Positions 31,002-41,871 of a DNA stretch of 64,000 nucleotides are shown piece by piece (positions within the stretch are counted from its first letter, which is position 1; every line of letters begins with the position of its first letter). The DNA is taken from assembly GCA_037176885.1 (NCBI GenBank), contig JAWWNJ010000068.1:744001-808000 (forward strand), given 5' to 3'. A model generated the notes under the pieces. The model saw only the letters and a list, made by a program, of their open reading frames with translations. It was not told the DNA's origin and made no database searches. This DNA comes from Favolaschia claudopus (lineage: Eukaryota > Basidiomycota > Agaricomycetes > Agaricales > Mycenaceae). A program made the translations under genes and the position numbers.

Positions 31002-32762
31002 CTATGTTTCCCCTTCCTCCGAGTCCGATAGCCACAGAAGAGGGATTCTGATGGGAGAGCATTGTTGGGTGGCGAAATCGCTGGGCACCACCTTGGCATA
31101 GAGATGCTCTGAGTCTCTTTCCAGCTGAACGTCCATGCCCTTGCTGCGAAGCGCCTCGATTCGCCCAAGTGCATCGGATGTGGGGATGAACTTCGCTGCG
31201 TACATATGGAAAGCATGCAGTTGGCTATGGTGCCACTGCGCTTCTATTGCACGGAGCAGTTGGTCTTCGTCAATAGGGAGTCCGAAATCGCGATTTAAAG
31301 GTCCGAGGAAGAGAACGAGGCTTCGTAAAGCCGTAGAAGAAGGTGCACCGTGATGGCTTGCTTGAAGGGTGGTCGCCGATTCAAGGAACTCGAATAACAT
31401 GGAAGCACAGGCTAGCGGAATGTATGCGCAGAGGCGAGGTATTGCCTGAGCCGCATTTAGGAAGGAGGAGAAATCGATGATAATGTGAGACTGGGGTTTG
31501 CCAACATACAGCTTTTGTAGGCCACGCAGGTTTTGCAGGCGAGCATGCAGCTCTGGGCTGTTATGTGAGCAATACAATTCCTGGAGGGTTGGCGCGTCGA
31601 GGAAATCAAGCAGTTGAGCATTTCTTATGGCAAGGCGGCACAAACTTGGAAGCTGGATTTTGGGGACAGGAGTATATATGCCCCCAGTCAGCATCATGAC
31701 ACAGTCCACAAGATTATTTGCGGAGCTCAAAATATGGGTGTGGTTCCACAAGTTGTTGTACGCGAAATATCGGCGGAGATTCGTCGTGTCCAAACATGCG
31801 GCGATTTCATATCCGTGTTCTTGCAAGTTCATAGACACCTCCTCCAATTTAGGGCAATGGGCAAAGAGGTTGGCACCGATCTCGACCTCCGTTGCGTACT
31901 CCTCCTCCTTCCCGATGACGATCTCCAGTTTGCGCAGAAGGGGAAACTGCGACCCTCGATCTTCCAGCCCATGATACATAGAAACAGGGCCGGTCAGATT
32001 TACATCCTGCCAGCGGACACAGTGCCGGGAAAGGAGTCGGAAAACCTTCCGCTCAGCAACTGTGAGACGGTCTTCGCGGAAAGGGTTGAAATGGATTCCG
32101 AGTGGCATCTGTTGAGACCGCGTCAATTGCGCTTCCACGATCCGGAGGGTTGCGCTGGACGGAGGTCGGGTATGAGAGGTCAATCCGATGAAGGTCCAAA
32201 GATTTGGCTGAGACAATGCAATGCGACGCCAACGCGCGCATACATTACTCAGTTCCCAAGGCACCATATTCATGAGAATTTCGCCCCACGGGGCACCTGG
32301 ACGTTCCCCAGGATCAACCACAGACTCGAAAATGAGGGACAGAATCTCTGTCGGAACACGACGAAGTGGCGAGAGGGCTCCTAGGTGCTTGCCTATCTGG
32401 ATGTGAAGAGTTCTGCGCTCATTGAGCAGCGCGTCCAGCTTTTTTTTCAACGGCGATGGCTCGACATCGACAGCGCGAAGGGGCGGAAAGGCCGGCGCTG
32501 CCCGATTTCCTACCTCTGCACCGGAAGTATCATCCTTCTTGACAAGGTCGTCGAGCTCGGTCTTCAGAAGCAATATTTTTGCATCTAAAGAAGTCCGACG
32601 CGCACTTGCTCGGGTGACGAATTCTCGAAGAGCGGGAAGATTATGCTCAGCCGGTGGGTCGTTGGTGTCCAGAATATCTCGAGATATCGTACTAGGTACC
32701 ACGGGCGTTTCCCCGGGCGGAAGTCTGTGTTTTTTCGTCGACGGTGGCGGATTGGAGTCCAT
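31002..32762 (-). CDS. F-box protein, intact (586 aa), inner gene of the right arm
   Basis: Likely SCF ubiquitin-ligase adaptor. The ATG at 32762 opens MDSNPPPSTKKHRLPPGETP; five or so extra residues distinguish it from its mirror partner at 22978. DILDTNDPPAEHNLPALREF, the lengthened linker with KKDDTSGAEVGNRAAPAFPP, the F-box core LRRVPTEILSLIF and the LRR-like C-terminal half (LDAPTLQELYCSHNSPELHA, LPIDEDQLLRAIEAQWHHSQ) are all present. There is no break. The promoter region also matches the partner, including TCTTAGCTTGTCCTT just before the ATG. Confidence 0.87.
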   Translation of the reverse strand: MDSNPPPSTKKHRLPPGETPVVPSTISRDILDTNDPPAEHNLPALREFVTRASARRTSLDAKILLLKTELDDLVKKDDTSGAEVGNRAAPAFPPLRAVDVEPSPLKKKLDALLNERRTLHIQIGKHLGALSPLRRVPTEILSLIFESVVDPGERPGAPWGEILMNMVPWELSNVCARWRRIALSQPNLWTFIGLTSHTRPPSSATLRIVEAQLTRSQQMPLGIHFNPFREDRLTVAERKVFRLLSRHCVRWQDVNLTGPVSMYHGLEDRGSQFPLLRKLEIVIGKEEEYATEVEIGANLFAHCPKLEEVSMNLQEHGYEIAACLDTTNLRRYFAYNNLWNHTHILSSANNLVDCVMMLTGGIYTPVPKIQLPSLCRLAIRNAQLLDFLDAPTLQELYCSHNSPELHARLQNLRGLQKLYVGKPQSHIIIDFSSFLNAAQAIPRLCAYIPLACASMLFEFLESATTLQASHHGAPSSTALRSLVLFLGPLNRDFGLPIDEDQLLRAIEAQWHHSQLHAFHMYAAKFIPTSDALGRIEALRSKGMDVQLERDSEHLYAKVVPSDFATQQCSPIRIPLLWLSDSEEGET

Positions 32763-32987
32763 GGCAAGGACAAGCTAAGACTCAGAGAAAGATGCAGTGA
32801 TGGTTAGGTGAAAGGTTCGGCAGGATTCACCGCCGGCTTCAAGCTATTGACCATTCAGGTTAAGTAGCTTTTGCCTCAACGCTATGCCATTTCCCAACTC
32901 AGCTCGGTCCTGGAAAAGCTCATGCAGAGTCCAGGGAGTCTACTTTCAGTATGTACGGAGGTTGATGACTCAATATCGAGTGTGAAT

Positions 32988-33670
32988 AAAGTTACTTTTC
33001 GGCCGAACTTGGTTAACTTGTCCACGCTTTGGGTGGTGTTGGTAACTTGTTCTCACGCTTGGCTAACTTAACTTGTAACTTGCGTTTCACGTTGGATGCT
33101 GGACCGCTGCCAGTGCTGTCTGCGTACCCTACTTCCCTTACAAATCGCTCGCCCTACTCTTTTGCTTATATACAACACCTACTTATCACACTGCCGTCCT
33201 CCCTGAATCCGGATCCTCCCTCCCTGATGAAACCCCAAGTCCGAGTCTTTCCTCTCAACCGGCTGGCCATGTTTTATTCCACCGCGCTACCCAGCGTTGA
33301 CGATATTGACATCCAAAAGCATCCTCTGGAACTCCTTAGCTCAAATAAAACTTTCTCTTTGTTCAAGCTGAGCCGGTTCATGCTACAATGTGCACTACAA
33401 TGACTCGGTCACTCGGAGCACTCCTTCAACTTTCACTGCGGCCCAAAGGAACACTGGCAAGTTCACAAGTTAAGCCTCAAGTCAACCTCAAGTTAGTAAG
33501 TTAGGGTATGTACCAAGTTAGTAAGTTAGCTTTGTTCAAAGTAACTTGGCGAGCAAGCTACCCCGCAAATCAACACAAGTCACCGCTCAAGTTAGCCAAG
33601 TTAGCTTCAAGTTAACGTGTTGGCTAACTTGGTACCTAACTTGGGAGTTAACTTGGCCTAACTTGGATGC
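32988..33670. repeat. AAGTTA/TAACTTGG array, left end of the MULE
   Basis: Dozens of short words such as TAACTTGG, CAAGTTAG and AAGTTAACTT in both orientations, densest at 32988-33090 and 33460-33670. They probably act as subterminal transposase-binding repeats. A matching cluster lies at the other end of the element. Confidence 0.75.
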
Positions 33671-34159
33671 GCACCGCCAGAGAAATATTGTTTTACCTCC
33701 CGGATGTCGCTCTCGTTGTCAAATCTGCGGGTAATATAGATATAGGCACCTACTGTTAGTTTTTTTGAGTCGACTTTGATTGCGTTGTGACAGCTAGTCA
33801 CGGCTACCCGTAACGACGGCGAGCACCTTTACCATCATCTACTGATGGTAAAAGTGCTCAGCGGGACAGCCACGGTCACAAACTCGTCACTCTCCTAATG
33901 CGCAAACTGGGTGGGGGGGAGTTTGAGATTTTAGTGCCGAAACATGAGAGATAACTGCCAATGTGCTTGTGAACTTCAGCTTGTCATTAGTATCGGCAGA
34001 GTTCAATTAAAAATTCCCTCGAAATTTTTCTCTTTTGATGCTGTGACACGGAGATCCAAAAAGGGAAGCGCAACGACGAGGACCCAAAGAAAAGCAGTCA
34101 AGTAATAAGTATTTTGTTTTGTAAGATTATCTACATGTATATGACTGAATTAGGCTCTA

Positions 34160-37100
34160 CTACAAAGTAAATCTGACCCGTTTCTCTGCCGGGGGATTGG
34201 CACCACCCTCCTCCAAGTCCAAATCACCCTCTGCAGGCATGTCTGCTTCCGAATCATCTGCAACCTCGTCATCCGAGTTTTCAAAGGCTTCCCGATGACT
34301 CCGCTTCTCGCTCTCACCGGCTCCCATTGCCGACTCAACAATCTGAACATTTTCTGCTGCTTTCTGCTGTCTTGTCAGTTTGAATTTCGACTTTGGTTTT
34401 GGTCGTTCAGCCGAGACCTGCATCGTTGGTGGCATGTACAATCCCAACGGTGCTGCTGGGCCCCACACATATGGTAGATCATCAGACGCAAGTGGGGAGG
34501 CCAGAACATAATCATCGGAGAGGTAGGCTTTCGATGATTTATTGGTCTTCGTCTTGAGACGGGATTTTGTATGAATCATTGGCGGAGCTGTGCGTGTGTC
34601 TTGCACTCCCTCAGCAGCCAACAAAGCCTGCTCCGGAATTGTTGAACACCGCATAATACGGCCCAGCTTTGCGGCCGCAAAAGGATCATCAGGGTTGATC
34701 CATTCATCTGGGGCTGATCTCCGAGCCAGATGATAGATTTGGAAGTCGTCCTCCCACGAGCGGCCCAGATAAACACGGAGGATGACAAGCTTGAAGAGGA
34801 GGGCAGGGATATCCATCAGGATACGACGTTCCTCTTCCGATTTCGTTTTTGCAGCATGTATCATCACATAGGATATGTGATCGTCGATTAACGAAACATC
34901 GCCAGGCAGGACATGGAAGTCGAACAGATTCGCTTCGAATTCTTGAGAGCGACTGGCCCGTCTACCCTCTGTGATTGTGAGCTCTGATGTACTTTTCATC
35001 CAGGCATCGTAATCATCCCAGATTGGATGTTCGAGCTCTCGTAGACATGTTGCAACAACTGCGCCACGGGCTTCCACCAATGCCTCTGAGATCCGCGAAT
35101 TGGTATAAGCATGGATACCCGCAGCGTCTTCACAATGCCTCGCAGGCCAGTGGACTTCACCGCAAGTATTCTATAATGGTCGTGTCAGTGACTTCAGTTC
35201 AGCCTCAAGCAACGAGTAAGTACTTGCCCGGTTATATAACTTGGCCGCCGTGACTGTACTGCAGGCAGTCAGACATTCTGTCGTAGTCTTCACAAATGAA
35301 GTCTTCGCCGGTTTGTCATTGCGGGCGTAGACATTGCCCGAGTACCATTCCAGCTGGACAAGGTTGTTCCGCCGTGAAAGTACGAGAGCAGGATAGTACT
35401 TTCCTTCCGTCTTCCCTTCTGTTCGGGTCCGAGTCTTGAACATAACATATTGCCCTAGCCTATGGGTTTGAAAGCAAGCACAAGGTCAGAAAACATACAA
35501 TGGCTCTGTAAAGACACGTACAAATCCTCCTTCCAAGTTGTGCGCTCCGTGGTAGAGGTACAATCCGGACAGATCCAGGTTATAGAGGCAAGATTCTTGA
35601 GGTCGAGAGTCGGATCCAGATCTGTCATGCAGATGACATGAGACCACTTTCCGCATTCGTCACATTGTATCGTATTTCCTTCGCCGTCTGTCGCAGGACC
35701 AACATAACCACATCGCGAGCAGTTTATATCCCATGGCGAAGATGTTGCTGGTGTTGTTGAGCCTGTTTTGGGAGGGGTCTGGAAAAGTGAGGCCGGACCA
35801 AGGCTTGGACTGAGGCCAAGTAGGGGACTCAATAGAGGGAGGACTGTGTTGAACACATTGCTCTCGGTGACTGTAATCGGAGAGACAGGATGAGGGGATT
35901 CCCTTTTGGGGGGAGGGATACTTGAAGAGTCGTGATGTAGTTGCCCAGAGTTGTCATGATCAGAATCGTCAATCTCGATTATAGGAGGCGCAGGTCGTTG
36001 AGCGGCCCTAAATTCAGCTTCCTGATAGTTACTGATAATGCCGTCCAATCGCCGAGAGGTCTGTAGGTATAGTCAGCTTCGTTGGGCCAAGACATCGTTA
36101 ATTGAAGTCTTACCAGACCAACGACCGATGTACGATGGTACATGAGCAAGACTGTGTCAAAGCCCGGCTCGTCAGGAAGACAATCGCCCTCATGAGATGT
36201 GTTGGTCTGTCGTAATCTACCAGCATTCAGATCATTGTAAGTGTAATTGTGTCCATCGATGCGGACTCTTGACGTCCAATGTAGTCCTCGGTACGATATT
36301 GCGCCAACAAGTGTGTATTCAATGGTCCCTCCTTCAGCGGGGAAAGCCAGCCTATAAGAATTGGGCAGGCGGGGATTGCCAGAGGCATCGGGGGACAAGT
36401 GAAGGATGGCCGGCCACGCAGTTTCGACGATAACAGTCCGGGGATCGATGGTAGCCAAATTGGTTGAATGTGAATGCGGACAGATCGGGTTCAGGCAGAG
36501 AAGCGGCGAGATGAGCTGATGGACCGGTGTGGAGCCGGAGTTACCTCCACGAACTCGAGGCGGGGTTTTTTCGAAATATTCTGACCAGGTGCAGACAGTG
36601 TTGGATGTCTCCCGCAGGTCAAGCAAATCGAAATGGTTGATAGCAATGAATGTTTCGGGTGCGCCCATTTTTATGACATTCGTGTGGCCAGAAGCGCAAG
36701 TGAATCGTAATGAGTGTTGGCGGCCAAAGTAGAGGTGCACCTGCTCTGAGGTCTCACCGTCCTATTGTTTCGGAAGCATTGATACAAGTGAGTACTTGCT
36801 TTGGCCCCATACACAGAAAGCACGCTGACGCGCACGCTCGCGCGCTACGCGTGTAGAATGACAAGCCAGGAGATGCTGTTTGTTTGTCAAGAGCTTCCGA
36901 CCCGTCACGGATCACCGACCCGCACGCCGCTCCGCACCTTTCATCGCTACCACCACCATCGACCGCGCGGTCCCGCCCCGTTGGCACGAGTCTCACTCGG
37001 GTCTTCGGCCCTTTCTCTTTCTTTTCATTGGCTCAACTCTATCTCATCTTTCTGCACTGCCTGTTCCTGGAGATCAACACACTGTCGACCTCCTGGATTT

Positions 37101-40100
37101 CCTCAAAGCAGCTCTTTCTCTCCCACCTTGGCTCTTTATTCCACATGGACTCGAATTATTCATCTATCTATTGGTTTTCACATGTTCTCTCATATTTATT
37201 CTGTACTTGGAGTACGAATACGAAGCTTTTGATCCCACCATCTGAAGTCTCGAATATTAGTTTCCGTCTCGTTCTCGCCGCCGTCTACGCCTTCGTCTTC
37301 GACATCCGCCTACGCCTCACGTCTCCGCTCTCGTCTACGCCTCCGCTTGGTCTTGTCTGATTAGTTCTGCTTGCGCTCGGTCCCAGCTGTCAGTCACGGC
37401 ACTGGATTGATTTTGAAGCACTCGTATATTTTAGTTCTTGTCTTCTCCTTTGAGTCTTCGTGCTCAGGACGTCGACAAGTGTGTCAACGCACCGCAATGG
37501 CATGGGTAAGCCAGGTTTTTGCGCAACCATACTCTGTAGGTTTACCGTAAAGTTTCCATTTTCGGAAGATCGCGTTTTTGACTACGCGTTGCGCCATTTC
37601 AAGCTCGTTCAGACCGGCGCGCAGAGAATTATCTCTCGCTAGCCCATAGATCCACTCTCGTCGCCGTTCGTAGTGATAGAACACGGTAGCCAGAATGGAA
37701 TTAGTTGGGAGGATGCCAATAAATGTCCTGCGAGCATGATCGTCCCATAAAAGCCAAACTCGGAACCAAAGTTCCAACCCGTTGTCGAAGAAGCACGAGT
37801 TGGGGGCAAGCCAGGGATAGGACTGAAGCAAGCGCTTCTTTCCAGCCTTGTCAAATACCTCTGTAAAAGAGTTTGACGGGTCTCCCGCCTTTCCTTGAGG
37901 TCCAGTGAGGCCCAGGGCAGCGGCGGTGTCTGGAGCCCTGCCATCATTTGGTTCCCATTCAACCGGGCGCGGACGGCGGTATGAACGAGGGGGAACAGCG
38001 TTGAAATGCCCAGCTATAAGCTCACGACCATCAGCAATTCATTGTACACAGAAACCAGCCCAAGAATACCTTTGATAGCGTCATACTGTTTCTCCAATTC
38101 TCGCACATGTAACCAGATATTTTCTGCTCCTTGAACCATATCCATGTCGATTCCCGTCGCATGATGCAGGAGGGAATGCGCGTGCTCAATTGGATTCGTG
38201 GTAGAGGGCACCTGCGCCGCCAAGTCGGGATCAACAACACTTCGGGCAGGAAAGATCATAGATGCTATCGCTGGCCGTAGCCACCAATTTATCCATCCAA
38301 CGATGCGCGGAAAGGTTTTCTTGAGTGTGTTGACTGTATTGGTAAAGTCTTCGGGGCTCGTGTTCTTTGACAGCATACGCCGGATTCCAGCATCGAAGAC
38401 ATCAACACTTTCTAGAGGAACGAGGGCACCATTTTTCTTGATGCGCACAGCTGATCGCTGGAAGTGGAGCTCACATCCAACTTGTGTCCTCTGTGCTTCT
38501 TGAACGAGCAACTCGCGCTGGACATCTTTCGCCGCTTGATCGAGCATTGAGAAGGCAGGTTGCATTGTACTGATAACCGCATCAGCGTACTCCTCAGCAT
38601 GAGCAGCACGTTGAGCTCCCGAAAAGTCCATGACCTGAATCACGGGTTGAGAAGAAAGGACAACCTTGTAACACAACACTTACATTGAGAAGTAATTCTC
38701 GGTTAAAACGATTGCCTGCGTATTTGATCACGGACCGGAATAGACAGCGGAAGTGAGCGCGGTGATGGTTGGTATCTTGCTGGTCTATCCAGGTGTAGAG
38801 CACCGGAGCCCACTTCGTGAAACTGCCATTGAACACACAAGAGGCAAGGAGCGGCCCATGTCGGAAGAACGTCATGTCTCCATCAGTCACGAAGCCATGA
38901 CGCCCTGCCTCCGGTCCTTCTGCGAAATCAGAGAGCCAGGCTTCTACTGCACCTTTGATCAGACCTTCCATGAACGGAGTCTGGAATGAGATGTAGGTCG
39001 GCCCATTCAGACTCGAGTCCACGATGAAGGTTGTCGTGAGTTTGTTTCGGAGCGCAGAAAGGGATTTAAAAAATGCAAGCCCTCCTTTGGCACTGGTTTG
39101 TGATGCAATACCGAGACGTGCTTGACTTTGAGATACATGATATCGCGCAGATCTCGGGTTAGCGAGGGTAGCAGAGATGTCGGCGAGGGGTTTCGAGCCC
39201 GGCCCGGCGTCACCTGTGCGTAGCTGATGTACACTCGCAGTCTGGCGGCGGTGAACTTGCTCATCAAGCTCGGATTGCGAAAGAGAGCCCCCAGGCGGTC
39301 GCTGATGTGTGTCGTGGTTTCCTTGATGCTCCCATACCAGGTAATCCACCTTATTGCGTGTTATTTTGAAGTGGTAGGTGCGAGCTTTACAAGTTTGCTG
39401 TTGGAGAGGTTCACTTGAACGGCAAGTCGTCGCCGTACAGCCTCTCGAGACTTGTCTCCTGCGCGAGTCAGTCTGGGTCAGTGGGCACGTCACCCGGCCA
39501 CATGTTCCACAGATGAGAGCCCCAACACAGGTACGTGTCTCCACCCGTCCATGATCCTTGTAGGCATTCTTCCCTACGGAACGCCAAACCCACTTGTTGA
39601 AGTTCCACCCATCGCCGTCAGATTTCTGGCCGCAAACGATCTCGCGGTGCACGAAACCAATTGGGTAGTTGAACGAGTCATCGGGGTCTACACGGGTGTT
39701 GTTAGTTGCGTGTTAAACCCTGTTAATTGAAGACTCGCCGTCTGCGTCTGTTGCAACACCATTTCTCGGTGGGCGGTCAGCGACGTGCTGGGGGAGTTGA
39801 CTCGGACCTGGAATCATGTGTGGTTGCAGGGGCAAATGGGCAGGTAGATAGTTTGGAGGCGGGTAGTTTGGAGGGGGGTATGCTGGAGGCGGATAATGAC
39901 CAGCAGCCGGCCAGGTGTAACTGGACGGGGCTCCGTGTGGAAATGGGCTAAGAAAGGCATTCTGGGGAGGAGGCACCGTATAGTGATTAGGGTTGAATGA
40001 GCTTGGTACCCCAACACCGGCAGAAAACCCTGAAAAACAATCAATATACTGCTCGATACATTGCAGACTTGCATTATACCTTGTCGAGGACCAAACGCGT

Positions 40101-40333
40101 CGTGAAATGGAGGCTGAGAGCCATAGAAAGGAAACACAGAAGCTGTAGGAGGTCAGGGACCGTTGATATTGAGTGAAAGCCGTGAAACAAATTTTACCCG
40201 GACCGAAATTCGGAGGGAAATATTGTGGAGGGAAGTTCGTTCTATTTGACTGCCTTGCCTGCTCTTGGGATGGTTCAGACCCTGCTGACGGAGACCAGAG
40301 GAAGTCTAAAAGAGCCCTGACAGCTCCGAACAT
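34160..40333 (-). CDS. Multi-domain MULE transposase with USP-like protease and PHD finger
   Basis: A large spliced gene; the start at 40333 (MFGAVRALLDF) is provisional and exon joins are approximate. In order: a P/Y-rich N-terminus (about 39740-40030); a GCM/WRKY-like Cys-His region (CVGALICGTCGRVTC, then WEHQGNHDTH; 39300-39600); the transposase core with Asp in FIVDSS, Asp in FVTDGDM and Glu in TTNPIEHAH (39100-38180); a ubiquitin-specific-protease-like domain with Cys box LAPNSCFFDNGLELWF (about 37790) and His box GLHWTSRV (about 36280); a PHD finger (CSRC, CDEC, HVIC, CPDC; 35560-35740); a segment with YYPALVLSRRNNLVQLEWYS, possibly Tudor/PWWP-like; and an acidic C-terminus. No clear break was found, but 36760-37480 is unusual and may be a long intron or an insertion. 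Probably about 1,800-2,000 residues. Confidence 0.75.
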
Positions 40334-40859
40334 GAATTTGTGCAGCTCAGAGAGTGCGGTCGACGCTGTATGGCGCGTCACGCCGACGTCTGGACCAAAA
40401 AGGAAAGCCGGCGGCAACTCAAAATGCTTAAAACGCGAAGATCCACTGCAAGAGATTCAAGGGTACAACAAGCAGTTTACCAGAAACTTTGCAGACAGAC
40501 TCAAAGAACCGATGTTACCGTCAATATCGAGAGTTGGGCGTGATACTACGCAGTGAGGGATAGAGGTAGATGATTGAAAAGATTCATTAGAAAGATTTGA
40601 ACTGCAGCCAGGTACATTTACAGAGAGTCGTCGACGAAGGTAGAGGAGCTGGCGCCTGCGAGGTGACTGAGCGCGTAGAGAGACGGACGGAAACAAGGTG
40701 GACTTTGCGCTGGCAGGTTCCGCATTCGGAATCCCACGACCACGACATCGGTACTGTGTACGAAACAATTATATCTGGTAGTATCGAGAGCTACAAACAG
40801 ACAAGATGGATTTCTACGACGCTACAATGTCGCGTGTAACGCTGTAGGAATGTGCTACC

Positions 40860-41647
40860 GTATGGCGGTCAATGTGTCGTTTTAATCAAATCGGTGGAAA
40901 ATGTGTATTTGGTGAGATTTGGTGTATGAAATGTACAAAGTAAAGAAAAAGACTAGGAAATTTGTGGTCTATGTTTCTCCGAGTCAAAGTGCAAAACTGA
41001 GGAGCATGAGGGTAAAAACTTTTTGCACTCAAATGTGAAAAGTTTGTGGCGGGCCGCACAGGAGTGGCTGTACTGTTGATGATGAATTGATCCACTGTTC
41101 GGCATGGGGCCTTCAACAAAGCTTTGCTCTACGCCCCTTGTTGGCATTTCTTCAAGTGTTGCTTGCTGGCTCATACTAGTTGTGTATACTCATAAGATGA
41201 TCACAGTTTTAGCTAAGCTGGGCTACAATGACGCCTCAAAGTCACGGTCTTGATTTGAACTTGTCATCTGTGTGCTTGTACTTGCCTGCTGCTTTGAGCT
41301 GACCATCAGATCTTCCTACAGAACAGCCGGGAACAGAGCTATTTGATGTGCTTCTACATTCGGAGGACAATAGTAGCAGTATACACTGCCTGTTCTTCGT
41401 TGGGTTCAACAGGTTGAATATTTCAATGTCTCGGCCATCACCTCGCATCAAATACGCAGCCACCGGACTTCGGACCGACACACACTTTTTTTACACTCAC
41501 ACACGAAAACTTTCTACTCTACGCGAGCGAAAGTTTTCACACTTAAACAAAAGTTGAGTTTATGAAAATTTTTGCATTTTTTTCTACTTTAGCTCAGAAT
41601 GTACTTTTTATACAGATTTGATTAAAACGACAGATTGACCGCCATAC
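40860..41647. mobile_element. 788-bp MITE inside the MULE right end
   Basis: The left end begins GTATGGCGGTCAATGTGTCG and continues TTTTAATCAAAT. The right end, read in reverse, begins GTATGGCGGTCAATCTGTCG and continues likewise. TACC stands directly beside both ends (40856-40859 and 41648-41651) and may be a 4-bp target duplication. It has no coding capacity and sits between the transposase start and the terminal array. Confidence 0.7.
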
Positions 41648-41689
41648 TACCGTGCCTATAGTACATTACTCGAAATTGCGACAAAGTAA

Positions 41690-41825
41690 CTTGGCGGTAA
41701 CTTAACTTGAACTTAACGTGAACTTAACTTGGACAAATTAACTTGCCCCCGCCAAAAGTTAACTCAAGTAACTTGCAAGTAACTTTTGTATGGTCAAGTT
41801 AGATTGTCCAAGTAACTTTGTTAAC
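41690..41825. repeat. AAGTTA/TAACTT array, right end of the MULE
   Basis: Repeated AACTTGG, AACTTAACTTG and AAGTAACTT words in both orientations, just inside the right target duplication. Counterpart of the array at 32988-33670. Confidence 0.75.
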
Positions 41826-41871
41826 CGCCATCAATATCGGATCGATATCATCCTTCGCAGCCAAACTTGCC

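Larger units (their letters stand above)
32979..41830. mobile_element. Complete 8.85-kb Mutator-like (MULE) DNA transposon
   Basis: The bounds come from a 9-bp direct repeat TCAATATCG at 32970-32978 and 41831-41839. Outside it, the flanks rejoin into the sequence that is uninterrupted in the left arm (GTTGATGACTCGATTTTGGG, reading toward the SDR start), so the empty site is preserved. The ends carry short inverted AAAGTTACTT words and arrays of AAGTTA / TAACTT. Inside, one large minus-strand gene (34160-40333) encodes the transposase. A separate MITE sits near the right end. The long terminal arrays and the size suit fungal MULEs. The terminal repeats themselves are poor beyond about 10 bases. 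Confidence 0.85.

Noticed and set aside
32988..33670. Telomere-like or satellite repeat
   Set aside because: The words vary, occur in both orientations and are confined to the two ends of one element.
36801..37360. Plus-strand open frames in the gap of the transposase gene
   Set aside because: Several overlapping frames of similar length, no motifs, pyrimidine-rich composition. Treated as non-coding.
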